DNA of 64,000 nucleotides from Paenibacillus sp. 1_12 (GCF_900114475.1 NZ_FOTE01000006.1:248001-312000), one strand, 5' to 3'. Counted from the stretch's first letter, positions 26,589 through 35,824 are shown. The notes: generated from the sequence alone by a model not told the origin. Numbers and translations: made by a program.

Positions 26589-28460
26589 TCAATATTTCTC
26601 ATATAATCCCGGCACAATTATCCGCATTTCTTCACAATCACCGAAAAACAGGTTAATTTCATTCCCATATGGTTCTTCAACACCTATTATCTGCAACGTT
26701 TCGTCTACTTCATGCAGCTTTCTTGGAAGGATGACTCGATCTATCCCATTACCACGGATTTGCAGTGTGGTTTTCCATTCCATCGCTTTCTCAATGATCT
26801 CTCTTCGGGTACTCAAATGATATGTTCGATAATCCTTCAACCATGCTGTCGGAACCGCACGGAGTTCAGGATACAGTTCTTCCAATGCGGGAAGCTGTCT
26901 TTCCATTTCCAAATGAATAAACAGATGGCGCGAATCTAAGAACCCTTTTCTTATGGCCATCTGCTGCTCTTCTTTCATCTCAGATACTACGACCCCCGTC
27001 GTTTCCATTATTATGGATTTGTCCCTCTGCTTGTCAAACATCTCAGCTTTATATCCAAACTCTCTGGCCCACTGCTCAATTGTAAACTGCACATGTTCAG
27101 GGATGCCATCAACTGAATGCTGTTTAAGAAACGCAAGTATTTGTTCAATACGGCGCCCCGTTTCGATACCACGCTGCAAGCTCTTCTTCGTTATTTGATA
27201 AAGGGACATTGAATCTGTATGTCGATGATCAGCCATCGCTGACAGCTCCCATCTCACAGCAAACCCAACGTCCGGCGGTACCAGCACTTCAAAGTCCGGC
27301 TGGATATATAGATATCCTTCCGAATCGTCATTGATCGCAACAGAGGCAAGAGGATGTTGACTCCAACGATAAAAATGAGCTTGTTCTTGCGAACTATACC
27401 TGCCCTTCTCCAACCAACCGAACGCCAGCAAAGGATGAATCCATTCTGCTTCCAATTTCTCTACCAGCTTTTCAGCATGTAGAAACGAGTTCTCTGATAT
27501 AACTTCACAATTCCTGAGCCACCTTAACATATCATCTGTGCTAATCCATACCTCATTCGGTTGGCGTTCCAGTAAAAGGGCAATATGCTGCAGCCACGAC
27601 TCTGCCGGGAACATCAACTGCTTCCACAATTGGTACAATCGTTTATTCTGCTCTGCTTCGCTTAGGGTCAGCCAGTGCCTGATCTCCTCAACTTGAAGCA
27701 CAAGCTCCTCACTCTTCTCAAGGACGATTTCCAGTCTAATCATGAAATCCAGCACGACCGCTATCGATTCACTGTACACATCCATATAAGCATACTTAAT
27801 TCCGCATGCTTGGAACGTATCATCATTTAGGGGTAACCCCTCTTTCCACTTGTGCAAAGCTCTTTTTGTCAAAGCTCCACTTTTGGTCAGCTTCATTTCA
27901 TTTTGACTCATATACACCAGTGATTGAAATATGATATGGGCAAGCCCCGTTCCTCCTTGATTCGTCAGAACGATTTCTCTTTGTCTTCTTTCTTGCTCAG
28001 CTGCGGGCACAGTCCCCTTTTCATTAACTGCTTGCGTTTCACCATTCCAGAATAGTTTCTCATACTCTTGAGACCACACAATCTGCTGCCACATTGCAAG
28101 CCCATCATGTGCCATCACATACAACTGCTCTCCCCACGATTTACGCAATGCAAACAAAAGACCCTTTTTAACAAGCAGCATCAGTCCAACCCGAGCTTCA
28201 GCTCCTGAAATCAACGACTGTGTATGCTTTTCAAGTTTAGGCCAATCAAAGGGCTCGCAGCCTATGTGAGTGATGAGCAGCAGCAGCAGGCGGCGCTCTC
28301 TACCAGACAATTGTGCATAGATCGACTTCATTATTTCGTTATGGTTCCATATGTATACAAGCTGTTTCCCCTGCTGAATCCATGGTGCATAAATACGTTC
28401 TGACTCCAGCTTTTGAATAAAACCTTGCTCCATACGACTCAGGAAGTAGGCATGGTTCAT
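26589..28460 (-). CDS. Helicase-associated protein, partner of XPB (PF13625-like)
   Basis: Protein of 623 residues without Walker motifs. It resembles the N-terminal domain protein that accompanies XPB helicases in actinobacteria and some Firmicutes (Mycobacterium tuberculosis Rv0862c next to Rv0861c). The C-terminal half contains GYLYIQPDFEVLVPPDVGF, typical of the helicase C-terminal-like domain 3 family. The ATG at 28460 overlaps the XPB stop by 4 nt (ATGA), so the two proteins are made together. Exact role unknown; a wHTH-like DNA- or protein-contacting scaffold for XPB is inference. Confidence 0.82.
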   Translation of the reverse strand: MNHAYFLSRMEQGFIQKLESERIYAPWIQQGKQLVYIWNHNEIMKSIYAQLSGRERRLLLLLITHIGCEPFDWPKLEKHTQSLISGAEARVGLMLLVKKGLLFALRKSWGEQLYVMAHDGLAMWQQIVWSQEYEKLFWNGETQAVNEKGTVPAAEQERRQREIVLTNQGGTGLAHIIFQSLVYMSQNEMKLTKSGALTKRALHKWKEGLPLNDDTFQACGIKYAYMDVYSESIAVVLDFMIRLEIVLEKSEELVLQVEEIRHWLTLSEAEQNKRLYQLWKQLMFPAESWLQHIALLLERQPNEVWISTDDMLRWLRNCEVISENSFLHAEKLVEKLEAEWIHPLLAFGWLEKGRYSSQEQAHFYRWSQHPLASVAINDDSEGYLYIQPDFEVLVPPDVGFAVRWELSAMADHRHTDSMSLYQITKKSLQRGIETGRRIEQILAFLKQHSVDGIPEHVQFTIEQWAREFGYKAEMFDKQRDKSIIMETTGVVVSEMKEEQQMAIRKGFLDSRHLFIHLEMERQLPALEELYPELRAVPTAWLKDYRTYHLSTRREIIEKAMEWKTTLQIRGNGIDRVILPRKLHEVDETLQIIGVEEPYGNEINLFFGDCEEMRIIVPGLYEKY

Positions 28461-30154
28461 AATGGTGTTGCCTCTGACTTGACAGGTAGCCATGGTTGAA
28501 TCCGGTAACGATATCCCTGCTCAACCAAAAACAACTGGCGGTTTAGCGCATAATCCTGCTCTTTGGTATTATCTGAAACAATTGAGTAAAAGAAAGCCTC
28601 GTTCCGATTTGCTTTGGGACGTAAAATCCGGCCAAGCCGCTGTGCTTCCTCCTGCCGCGAGCCAAAGCTGCCCGAAATTTGAATCGCTACCGCTGCATCC
28701 GGCAGATCTACCGCAAAGTTAGCCACTTTGGACACAATGAGCACCCTAATTTCTCCGGTTCGGAACTTTTGAAACAACTCCTCGCGTCTTTCATGAGAAA
28801 TTTCACCATAAATCATGGGTGCCTGTACTACTTGTGCTATTTGCTTGAGCTGTTCGATATATTGCCCAATAATAAGAACCTGTTCAGTTGAATGCCTTTT
28901 TAACAGTTCATTAATCACGTCAAGCTTAGTGCTGTTCATACTGGACAATCTCATTTGCTGCCTCGGTCCCGAGACATCATACCGTTCCCTCTCACCCTTA
29001 GAGAGCTCGACCCGGATTTCGGAACAATTTACAGACGCTATCCAGCCTTTGCCCTCCAGCTCCTTCCATGGCATGTCGTATCGTTTGGGGCCAACAAGAG
29101 AGAATACGTCCTCTTCCCTGCCATCTTCACGAATTAGGGTAGCTGTCAGCCCAAGCCTTCTCGTTGCTTGAATATTTGCAGTAACGCGAAAGACCGGTGC
29201 CGGCAGCAAATGTACTTCATCGTAAACGATCAAACCCCAATCACGTTTATTGAAGAGATCCATATGCACAAACAAGTCATCCTTTGACTTCCGGTAAGTC
29301 AGGATTTGATAAGTAGCAATTGTAATCGGTCGGACCTGCTTAACCAAGCCGCTGTATTCCCCAACCATATCCTCTGTCACATTCGTTTTATCAAGGATTT
29401 CTCGCTTCCACTGCTTCACGGATGTACTATTCGTTGTGAGTATCAAGGTGGCACAATTCAGCTTACCCATTGCCGCAATACCTATGAGAGTTTTCCCCGC
29501 TCCGCAGGGGAGCACCAGAACGCCGCTGCCACCAAGTGTACTACCGTCCTGATAAAAGGAATCGACTGCAACCTGCTGATAATCCCGCAGCTCAAAAGAC
29601 TCACCCTGTCGGGTGGAATGTTTTAAACTAATTGGCAGTTCTTCTCCACGACTATAACCAGCCAAGTCCTGCACGGGATAACCCAGCTTAATCAGCTCCT
29701 GTTTGAGAACACCCCGATATGTTGATGAGAAGCGCAGTGTTCGCGAATCGATTTGACACAGACCATAAGAACGAAGCGATCTGTAAGACACCATCTCTTT
29801 AATAGCTTCCACATCATCAGAAATAAGTAGAAGATCCTCACCCAAGCTTTCAATTCTTATTAACCCATAACGTTCAACGAACCTTCGAATATCTTGTTTA
29901 ACATGCAGTGAAACTCCGAATTTGGCGTGCATCTCCAGAAAATCGATAATTTCTGAGGTAGTCATCCCTGCTGCTGCTGCATTCCATAGAGATAGCGCAG
30001 ACATGCGATAGGTGTGTATAGGACCTGGGGTTTTCACCAGATCGGCAAATCGGATCAACACAATTCGAACCTGCTCCGAGTCAGGATGACGCGCCTCCAG
30101 AAGAACCGTAAAATCGTTTTGCACGACAAGCGGCTTTTTCGAATCTATCTTCAT
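28457..30154 (-). CDS. XPB/Ssl2-like DNA repair helicase
   Basis: Superfamily 2 helicase of 565 residues. An N-terminal damage-recognition-like region (about 1-190) precedes Walker A LPCGAGKTLIG, Walker B as DEVH (YDEVHLLP), TATLIRED and the C-terminal QEEAQRLGRILRPK. The ATG at 30154 follows AGGAGGGAACAC; an upstream in-frame ATG (30202) would lie inside the 32-bp element, so I reject it. Archaeal XPB pairs with the nuclease Bax1; no nuclease domain is visible in the partner here, but a thermonuclease-like lipoprotein gene lies upstream on the other strand. Confidence 0.92.
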   Translation of the reverse strand: MKIDSKKPLVVQNDFTVLLEARHPDSEQVRIVLIRFADLVKTPGPIHTYRMSALSLWNAAAAGMTTSEIIDFLEMHAKFGVSLHVKQDIRRFVERYGLIRIESLGEDLLLISDDVEAIKEMVSYRSLRSYGLCQIDSRTLRFSSTYRGVLKQELIKLGYPVQDLAGYSRGEELPISLKHSTRQGESFELRDYQQVAVDSFYQDGSTLGGSGVLVLPCGAGKTLIGIAAMGKLNCATLILTTNSTSVKQWKREILDKTNVTEDMVGEYSGLVKQVRPITIATYQILTYRKSKDDLFVHMDLFNKRDWGLIVYDEVHLLPAPVFRVTANIQATRRLGLTATLIREDGREEDVFSLVGPKRYDMPWKELEGKGWIASVNCSEIRVELSKGERERYDVSGPRQQMRLSSMNSTKLDVINELLKRHSTEQVLIIGQYIEQLKQIAQVVQAPMIYGEISHERREELFQKFRTGEIRVLIVSKVANFAVDLPDAAVAIQISGSFGSRQEEAQRLGRILRPKANRNEAFFYSIVSDNTKEQDYALNRQLFLVEQGYRYRIQPWLPVKSEATPL

Positions 30155-30170
30155 GTGTTCCCTCCTCATG

Positions 30171-30202
30171 GCTTTCCGTAGGTAAACCTGCTTCGCAAGC
30201 AT
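30171..30202 (-). repeat. Single copy of the ~32-bp leader element ahead of the XPB gene
   Basis: This stretch matches the remA leader copies, sharing GCTTTCC, TAG, GTAAACC-like and TTCGCAAGCAT. As at remA, its GGAAAGC end lies about 4 nt from the AGGAGG of the next gene. Confidence 0.7.
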
Positions 30203-30360
30203 CTATCATCTATATAAGAACTAAACATCATGACAATCCTGCTCCAAAGCCGAACAGTTCATTCTCCAGAAGGGTTTGTTATCTCCGCTCGGGCTCTGTG
30301 CTACTTTTGTTCATCTTCTCTAGTATGAAAAAAAAGATAACAAAATAAACATCTTTTCTC

Positions 30361-30390
30361 TTTACAAGCAATTTCTTTAAGCTCTACAAT
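30361..30390 (+). promoter_or_regulatory. Putative promoter of the nuclease lipoprotein gene
   Basis: -35 TTTACA (30361-30366), 18-nt spacer, -10 TACAAT (30385-30390), about 48 nt before the ATG. The rest of the gap 30203-30360 shows nothing else I can name. Confidence 0.5.
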
Positions 30391-30438
30391 GAGGAACGAA
30401 ACAGAATTAGATACATTATGAACTACATAGGGGGACTC

Positions 30439-30948
30439 ATGGGAAAACTATCAGGCCTACTGGCCATCATTTTCACCTTCATTTTCATCACTGGGTGTCA
30501 GCAGCAAGCAGCCTCCTCCAAGCTGAATCGTCAGCAAGTCAAAATAGAACGCGTAGTCGATGGCGATACATTGGAGATTCAACTCAACGGCAAAAAAGAA
30601 AAGGTAAGGCTGATTGGTATCGACACACCCGAGACGAAAAAACCGAATACTCCGGTCATGTTTTACGGGGAAGAAGCCTCGGACTATACCAAAAAGCGCC
30701 TTGATAAAAAAACAGTAGAGTTGGAATGGGATGTGGACCGAAAGGATCAGTACGATCGTCTGCTCGCCTATGTGTGGGTAGATGACGAGTTGTTCAACCG
30801 TACCTTAGTAAGCGAAGGTTATGCGCGAATGGCGACTTTTCCACCCAATGTGAAGTATGTGGATTTGTTCAAAAAGGCTCAGGAGGAAGCGCGTCAAAAG
30901 CAAAAAGGGATATGGAAAAATTACAACGCCGCATTTGAAAAAAGGTGA
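30439..30948 (+). CDS. Thermonuclease-like (SNase) lipoprotein
   Basis: Secreted calcium-dependent nuclease homologue of 169 residues, anchored outside the membrane as a lipoprotein. The signal peptide ends in the lipobox ITGC (Cys about 20). The staphylococcal nuclease domain contains VVDGDTLEI, the catalytic Arg in RLIGIDTPE with its Glu, and the second Arg in YDRLLAYVWV. The ATG at 30439 follows GGGGGACTC; an earlier ATG at 30418 is in frame. The stop codon lies at the edge of the terminator stem. Confidence 0.9.
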   Translation: MGKLSGLLAIIFTFIFITGCQQQAASSKLNRQQVKIERVVDGDTLEIQLNGKKEKVRLIGIDTPETKKPNTPVMFYGEEASDYTKKRLDKKTVELEWDVDRKDQYDRLLAYVWVDDELFNRTLVSEGYARMATFPPNVKYVDLFKKAQEEARQKQKGIWKNYNAAFEKR

Positions 30949-30981
30949 CCAGTAGGGAGTAATCCCACCGGTCACCTTTTT
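30944..30981. terminator. Bidirectional terminator between the nuclease and dehydrogenase genes
   Basis: Arms GGTGACC (30944-30950) and GGTCACC (30970-30976) with inner GGGA/TCCC, flanked by A and T runs on the two sides. Serves both converging genes. Confidence 0.9.
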
Positions 30982-31006
30982 GTTATCGAAAAGTATAGAT
31001 TGTAGA

Positions 31007-32173
31007 TTAATGTGTACCTTTAACGTCCAACTGCAATTCCTTGGTTTCCTTAACCAAAGTAGAACTTTTAATGCGTTCTTGCAGTTTTTCATAATACAGG
31101 TCTTCATTAATTGGAAGATCTACCCAATTATCAGTCCATGACGACAAATGCATCGCATTGGAAAGCGTCAAGCCTTTAATGCCCTCTTCGCCAGGAGCCA
31201 ACAGCTTGGTTCCTTTTAAGATATGGTCAACAAAGTTTTGTGTAATGCCTTTGTGCTGCGGTCCTGGAGCACCGATAACAGGAACTTCACATTTCCAGCA
31301 CTCAGGAGCACCGAAGCCACCTTTAAACTCACGGTTAAAGTCAGGCTCGGATTGACGCAGGCGCCAGAAGGTCAGCTTATCGTCTTCGATCACGATTTTA
31401 CCATTGTCTCCGCTCACTTCGTAACGATTCGTTCCAGGTGCTTCACCTGTTGTTGTCACGAACAGCCCCGTAGCACCATTCTCATATTCCACGTACGCCG
31501 TTACATCATCTTCAACCTCAATGTTACGGTATTTACCAAAGCCGCAAAATGCTCTAACACGCTTAGGCATCATATCTACAGTCCACTGCCACAAATCCAG
31601 TTGATGCGGATCCTGATTGATCAGTACGCCGCCACCTTCTCCAGCCCAAGTTGCACGCCAGCCGCCTGAATCATAATAGCTTTGGGAACGATACCAATTC
31701 GTAATAATCCAGTTAGTACGGCGAATTTCACCCAGTTCACCAGAAGTAATTAAATCTCTCAGCTTTTGATAGAGAGGATTGGTACGCTGGTTGAACATAA
31801 TACCAAATGCTTTATCGGATTTAGCAGCAGCCTCATTCATTTCACGAACCTGCTTCGTGTAAACGCCAGCCGGTTTTTCAACAAGAACGTGGTAACCGTG
31901 AGCAAGTGTTTGAATTGCAGATGTTGGATGGTCATAGTGTGGAGTTGCTACTATTACAGCATCGAATGCTTTGGATGCGAAAAAAGCCTCCGCGTTATCG
32001 AACAATTGAATATTTGCGTTGCCATGATGGGTTCTAACCCATTCGAGTCGGGTTGGGTCTGTATCCACAATGGCGGTCAACTCGGCGCCATTCACTTCGC
32101 CCTTGGTCAAGTAGTCGATATGACTTTTTCCCATGTTGCCTACACCGATAATACCGATGCGTACTTTATCCAT
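31007..32173 (-). CDS. Gfo/Idh/MocA-family oxidoreductase
   Basis: NAD(P)-dependent dehydrogenase of 388 residues, acting on a sugar or inositol-like substrate that I cannot name. Rossmann motif IGIIGVGNMGKSH at the start, then the family signature HVLVEKPAG and the catalytic-site region INQDPHQLDLWQW. The ATG at 32173 follows AGGCAGGG; an ATG seven codons upstream (32194) is possible. It has its own promoter (32239-32267) and no transporter or isomerase neighbours. Confidence 0.88.
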   Translation of the reverse strand: MDKVRIGIIGVGNMGKSHIDYLTKGEVNGAELTAIVDTDPTRLEWVRTHHGNANIQLFDNAEAFFASKAFDAVIVATPHYDHPTSAIQTLAHGYHVLVEKPAGVYTKQVREMNEAAAKSDKAFGIMFNQRTNPLYQKLRDLITSGELGEIRRTNWIITNWYRSQSYYDSGGWRATWAGEGGGVLINQDPHQLDLWQWTVDMMPKRVRAFCGFGKYRNIEVEDDVTAYVEYENGATGLFVTTTGEAPGTNRYEVSGDNGKIVIEDDKLTFWRLRQSEPDFNREFKGGFGAPECWKCEVPVIGAPGPQHKGITQNFVDHILKGTKLLAPGEEGIKGLTLSNAMHLSSWTDNWVDLPINEDLYYEKLQERIKSSTLVKETKELQLDVKGTH

Positions 32174-32213
32174 TCGTATTTCCCTGCCTCTCATTTAAAT
32201 TAAAAAATATAAT

Positions 32214-32227
32214 TGTAAGCATTTTCT
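32214..32227 (-). promoter_or_regulatory. Weak cre-like site in the dehydrogenase leader
   Basis: TGTAAGCATTTTCT (plus strand) resembles the CcpA box TGWAANCGNTNWCA but lacks the central CG. It lies between the -10 and the start codon, where a roadblock repressor site could act. Low certainty. Confidence 0.25.
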
Positions 32228-32238
32228 TGTACTCATTT

Positions 32239-32267
32239 ATTATACATTGCACACGTTAACATTACAA
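32239..32267 (-). promoter_or_regulatory. SigA-type promoter of the Gfo/Idh gene
   Basis: Minus strand: -35 TTGTAA (32267-32262), 17-nt spacer, -10 TATAAT (32244-32239). Confidence 0.7.
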
Positions 32268-32270
32268 CAA

Positions 32271-32302
32271 AAAAAACGTCCCCTCGATACAATCAAGGGA
32301 AC
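32271..32302 (-). terminator. Terminator after the CBS gene
   Basis: Minus-strand stem GTTCCCTTGAT/ATCGAGGGGAC with G-U pairs (32278-32302), followed by TTTTTTTT. Confidence 0.8.
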
Positions 32303-32341
32303 ATTGATATTACAAAAAACTGGGATAATAGATTGATTGAG

Positions 32342-32779
32342 TTATATCTTCACTTTTTCTTTTTCAGAAATCTGATTTAAAGCTTCGCCAGCTTCATCAG
32401 CGAATTTGTCCCTGACAGCAAGGTCGCCAATGGATACGATACCGACCAGCTTTCCGTTATCTACAACCGGCAACCGTCGAATTTGCTGTTTGGCCATCAG
32501 CTTAGCAGCCTCGTCGATTGTCGTTTGGGGAGTTGCGCTTGTAATTTGCGTACTGCTCATCACATTTTCTACTGCTGCTGAGCCTTCTTTTTTCTCAGCC
32601 AAGCCGCGAATGACAATATCCCGGTCGGTAATTACTCCAACTAGCTTCGTTCCATCAACTACGGGTATGAATCCAGTGTCTTCCTGCTTCATTTTAACAG
32701 CAACCTCATATACGTTATCCTTTAGTGTAACCGTTGCAAATTGCTTTGTCATGATGTCTTTTATTTGCGATGCGCCCAT
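32342..32779 (-). CDS. CBS-domain pair protein (YhcV-like)
   Basis: Stand-alone protein of 145 residues made of two CBS domains (about 5-60 and 70-128), each ending in a (V)GVITDRDIV or VGIVSIGDLAVRD-type motif. Such proteins bind adenine nucleotides and sense energy or redox state. The ATG at 32779 follows CGGGAGGAAATTCAC. Expressed alone, with its own terminator; partner unknown. Confidence 0.88.
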   Translation of the reverse strand: MGASQIKDIMTKQFATVTLKDNVYEVAVKMKQEDTGFIPVVDGTKLVGVITDRDIVIRGLAEKKEGSAAVENVMSSTQITSATPQTTIDEAAKLMAKQQIRRLPVVDNGKLVGIVSIGDLAVRDKFADEAGEALNQISEKEKVKI

Positions 32780-32899
32780 GTGAATTTCCTCCCGGAGTAT
32801 AGTCTGACGCAAGCCGGTTTTTATAATAAAATAAAGAAGACCGTGCTTTCGCCGCAGACATAGATTTCCCCGAACGGTCGATTCCCATTCGATTAACCT

Positions 32900-34066
32900 C
32901 TATCCATGCTGACAGTCCATAACCATCGCAATGAATAATCGAGCTGCGTCTCTCATTGCGCTTTCATCAATATCGAATTTGGGGTGATGATGCGGATGAA
33001 CGATTCCTTGATCCGGATTGCCTGCACCCACGAACATAAAACAGCCTTTACGTTCATGCAGGTAATAAGCAAAATCTTCACCAGCCATAATAAGCGGTGA
33101 GGGTTTCACTGGCATTACGCTTGCTCCGGCTCGAAAGAATCTCTCGGCCTCACCAGCATCATTAATAACAGGCGGATAACCCATTTTATAGTCAAAGCTG
33201 TAATCCGCTCCGTACATTTCACACGTTTGACTGACGATTTTCTCCATCCTTTGCTTGACATCCAAGCGCAGTTCAGGATCATAGGTTCTGACTGTGCCAT
33301 TTAAGGCTGCCGTCTCTGCAATAACATTAAAGCTGCTTCCGCTATGAAAAGAGCCTACAGACACAACACAGGGCTCGGTTGGACTGACGCTCCGACTAAC
33401 GATGGTTTGCAGATTAACGACGACCTGCGAAGCGATAACGATACTATCGATCGTTTGATGGGGAAGCCCTCCATGTCCACCCTTACCTTTTACAACGATT
33501 TCAAACTCGTCTGCCGCGGCCATCATAGGACCCGCTTTGGAATATGCACTGCCTATAGGAAATGGTGTCCACAAGTGAATTCCGTATACATAATCGACTC
33601 CATCCAGCGCGCCTTCTTTTATCATACTGATTGCACCGCCGGGGCTCTGTTCTTCCGCATGCTGAAATATGAAAACAACATCACCTTTAAGAGCTTCTTG
33701 ATGATCAGACATTACCTTGGCCACACCCAACAATGTCGAAGTATGGGCGTCATGTCCACATGCATGCATAATTCCTTTATTTTTTGATGCATATTCACAG
33801 GTTTTCTCATCCTGAATGGGCAGAGCGTCCATATCCGCACGCAAGGCCACTGTAGGACCATTCCCATTTCCCTTTAATCGGGCAACAACCCCATGTCCAC
33901 CGACACCTGTGCGGACATCCAGCCCCCACTGTTCCAAGTGCTGTGCTACAAAGGCCGCTGTCTTCCGCTCATGGTAGGACAACTCCGGATGCTGATGTAA
34001 ATAACGCCGCCAGTTGATCATCTGGGGAATAAGCAAATCAATGGCTTGCAATAAGGATTCCATCAT
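32900..34066 (-). CDS. M20D-family amidohydrolase (N-acyl-amino acid or peptide deacylase)
   Basis: Metal-dependent amidohydrolase of 388 residues. Metal-site motifs HACGHDAHTS and HAEEQSPGGA are present, with RADMDALPI before them and the dimerisation domain KGKGGHGGLPHQTIDSI in the middle. The family includes aminoacylases, hippurate hydrolases and N-acetyl-diaminopimelate deacetylases; the substrate cannot be assigned. The double ATG at 34066 follows CGGAGGTATCAG. Divergent from yugN. Confidence 0.9.
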   Translation of the reverse strand: MMESLLQAIDLLIPQMINWRRYLHQHPELSYHERKTAAFVAQHLEQWGLDVRTGVGGHGVVARLKGNGNGPTVALRADMDALPIQDEKTCEYASKNKGIMHACGHDAHTSTLLGVAKVMSDHQEALKGDVVFIFQHAEEQSPGGAISMIKEGALDGVDYVYGIHLWTPFPIGSAYSKAGPMMAAADEFEIVVKGKGGHGGLPHQTIDSIVIASQVVVNLQTIVSRSVSPTEPCVVSVGSFHSGSSFNVIAETAALNGTVRTYDPELRLDVKQRMEKIVSQTCEMYGADYSFDYKMGYPPVINDAGEAERFFRAGASVMPVKPSPLIMAGEDFAYYLHERKGCFMFVGAGNPDQGIVHPHHHPKFDIDESAMRDAARLFIAMVMDCQHG

Positions 34067-34185
34067 CTGATACCTCCGGTTTGTTAGGATGTTCCCATTT
34101 TAACAAAAAAAACGGCTGCTTTCATCTGTGTGTCACAAGAATTTCAAATTTTATTGTCATGAAACCTTCACAAGATGCAATAGGC

Positions 34186-34214
34186 TTGCACAAGTTTGGG
34201 AAACATACTATCAT
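34186..34214 (+). promoter_or_regulatory. SigA-type promoter of yugN
   Basis: -35 TTGCAC (34186-34191), 17-nt spacer, -10 TATCAT (34209-34214); leader of about 50 nt to the yugN ATG. Confidence 0.65.
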
Positions 34215-34270
34215 GAATAAAGGATTATAGAGATCGTTTTTCTGCGAAAAACTTTTAGGAGGACTTTACA

Positions 34271-34618
34271 ATGATTATTGAAAAAAACGGTTTATTAGGA
34301 CTTAAAAGCGATTTGGCACATTTAGATGATGTTTCATCAAAATTGGGTTTTGTTCGTTGGCAGTGGGAATATACACGCGCTACTTATGATTTGAAGCTCG
34401 TTGACAAAACAGATCAAAGCGAATATTTTTTGCGAATCAATACACGCACAGAATCCGGTAAGCTCGAATCACCATATGCCATTCTTTACATAGAGCATAT
34501 CTATATTGGAAGAGCAACATTTCCTCATGGACTGGACTATCAATCACCAGTACCAGATTCCATCATGAAGATCGCAACACAAAAGCTTACTCAGCTAAAA
34601 ACCGAATTGTCCTTGTAA
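34271..34618 (+). CDS. yugN: YugN-like family protein
   Basis: Small protein of 115 residues of the YugN family, function unknown. Begins MIIEKNGLLGLKSDL; the middle WQWEYTRATYDLKL and the acidic, mostly beta character fit the family. The ATG follows AGGAGGACTTTACA. It lies 13 nt ahead of the SEDS gene and shares its promoter. Confidence 0.82.
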   Translation: MIIEKNGLLGLKSDLAHLDDVSSKLGFVRWQWEYTRATYDLKLVDKTDQSEYFLRINTRTESGKLESPYAILYIEHIYIGRATFPHGLDYQSPVPDSIMKIATQKLTQLKTELSL

Positions 34619-34631
34619 TGGGCAGGGACTC

Positions 34632-35801
34632 ATGACTTCCCAGCGAAGAGGAACGCCGGATTTTTTGCTGCTTTTTTTAGCTTTTTCCTTAGTAAGCTTC
34701 GGATTAGCCATGGTTTTTAGTGCCAGCATGGCCTACTCGCGTTATGATTCCGTTACGGCTACTATGCTCAATGACCCGTCGTATTTGGCGATCCGCCAGG
34801 CAGCCGCGATTGCATTGGGCACGGTAGCCATGTTTTTTTGTATGAACATCAATTATAACGTTTTGAAAAAATGGATTGGACCTGCTTTCATCATTGTCGT
34901 TATCTTGCTGGTGCTGGTCCCCATATTCGGCAATAAAGTTAACGGTGCCAGAAGCTGGTTCGTGATCGCAGGGTTCGGTTTGCAGCCCGCCGAATTTGCC
35001 AAGCTTGGAGTTATCCTTTACCTCGCAGCTTTAATTAGCAAAAAAGAAGAAAAGTTTCGAAGCTTTAAGCAAGGCTTACTGCCAGCGCTAACGATTGTTG
35101 CTTTTATATCATTCTTAATCCTTATGCAGCCCGACCGCGGCTCTACCATGATTCTTGTCCTCTGTGCCGCCATCGTGATTATTGCTGGAGGCGCCAATTT
35201 AAAGCATATTTTCTTGCTCGGCACGGCAGGTGCCTTTGTGATGTTGATCGGGGTCTCGATTTATTTAATTAAATCCAAATTAAGCGGTCAAAACTATATT
35301 ATGGACAGGTTCACCTCTTTCATGGACCCCTTTGCAGATCCATTGAACACAGGCTATCAGGTTGTTCAATCTTTGTATGCCTTCGGTCACGGCGGCATCT
35401 CTGGTGCAGGCTTCGGGCAAGGCATTCAGAAGCTGCACTATCTTCCTGAAGCCCACAACGATTTTATTTTCTCTATTATTGGTGAAGAGCTCGGCTTTAT
35501 TGGCAGCTCCCTGTTTATTCTTATCTATTTGGCCTTTCTATGGAGGGGCCTGGTCATAGCTATTCGCAGTAACGAAATGTTTGGAACCTTGGCAGGGGTA
35601 GGCATTATTGGCATGATCGCCATACAAGCACTTATCAACCTGGGTGGAGTTACCGGGAGCATTCCTCTTACTGGTGTTACTTTGCCTTTAATCAGCTATG
35701 GAGGCTCATCCATGCTTGTTACCCTCATCAGCCTCGGCATTCTGCTTAGTATATCCCGAGAATACAATAAGCCGGAAAAGGAAACAAAAAAGAGAGCCTA
35801 A
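34632..35801 (+). CDS. ftsW: SEDS-family peptidoglycan polymerase (FtsW/RodA)
   Basis: Integral membrane glycosyltransferase of 389 residues with about ten hydrophobic segments. SEDS motifs: GARSWFVIAGFGLQPAEFAKL, QPDRGSTMIL, the long extracellular loop FADPLNTGYQVVQSLYAFGHGG, EAHNDFIFSIIGEELG and LPLISYGGSS. FtsW and RodA are hard to tell apart by eye; the symbol is a best guess. The ATG follows GGGCAGGGACTC. No cognate class B PBP is adjacent. Confidence 0.88.
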   Translation: MTSQRRGTPDFLLLFLAFSLVSFGLAMVFSASMAYSRYDSVTATMLNDPSYLAIRQAAAIALGTVAMFFCMNINYNVLKKWIGPAFIIVVILLVLVPIFGNKVNGARSWFVIAGFGLQPAEFAKLGVILYLAALISKKEEKFRSFKQGLLPALTIVAFISFLILMQPDRGSTMILVLCAAIVIIAGGANLKHIFLLGTAGAFVMLIGVSIYLIKSKLSGQNYIMDRFTSFMDPFADPLNTGYQVVQSLYAFGHGGISGAGFGQGIQKLHYLPEAHNDFIFSIIGEELGFIGSSLFILIYLAFLWRGLVIAIRSNEMFGTLAGVGIIGMIAIQALINLGGVTGSIPLTGVTLPLISYGGSSMLVTLISLGILLSISREYNKPEKETKKRA

Positions 35802-35824
35802 AGTAGTGCAAGGGCTCTCTTTTT
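35791..35824 (+). terminator. Terminator after the SEDS gene
   Basis: AGAGAGCC (35791-35798) pairs with GGCTCTCT (35813-35820), followed by TTTTT. The gene's stop codon is in the loop side. Confidence 0.88.
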
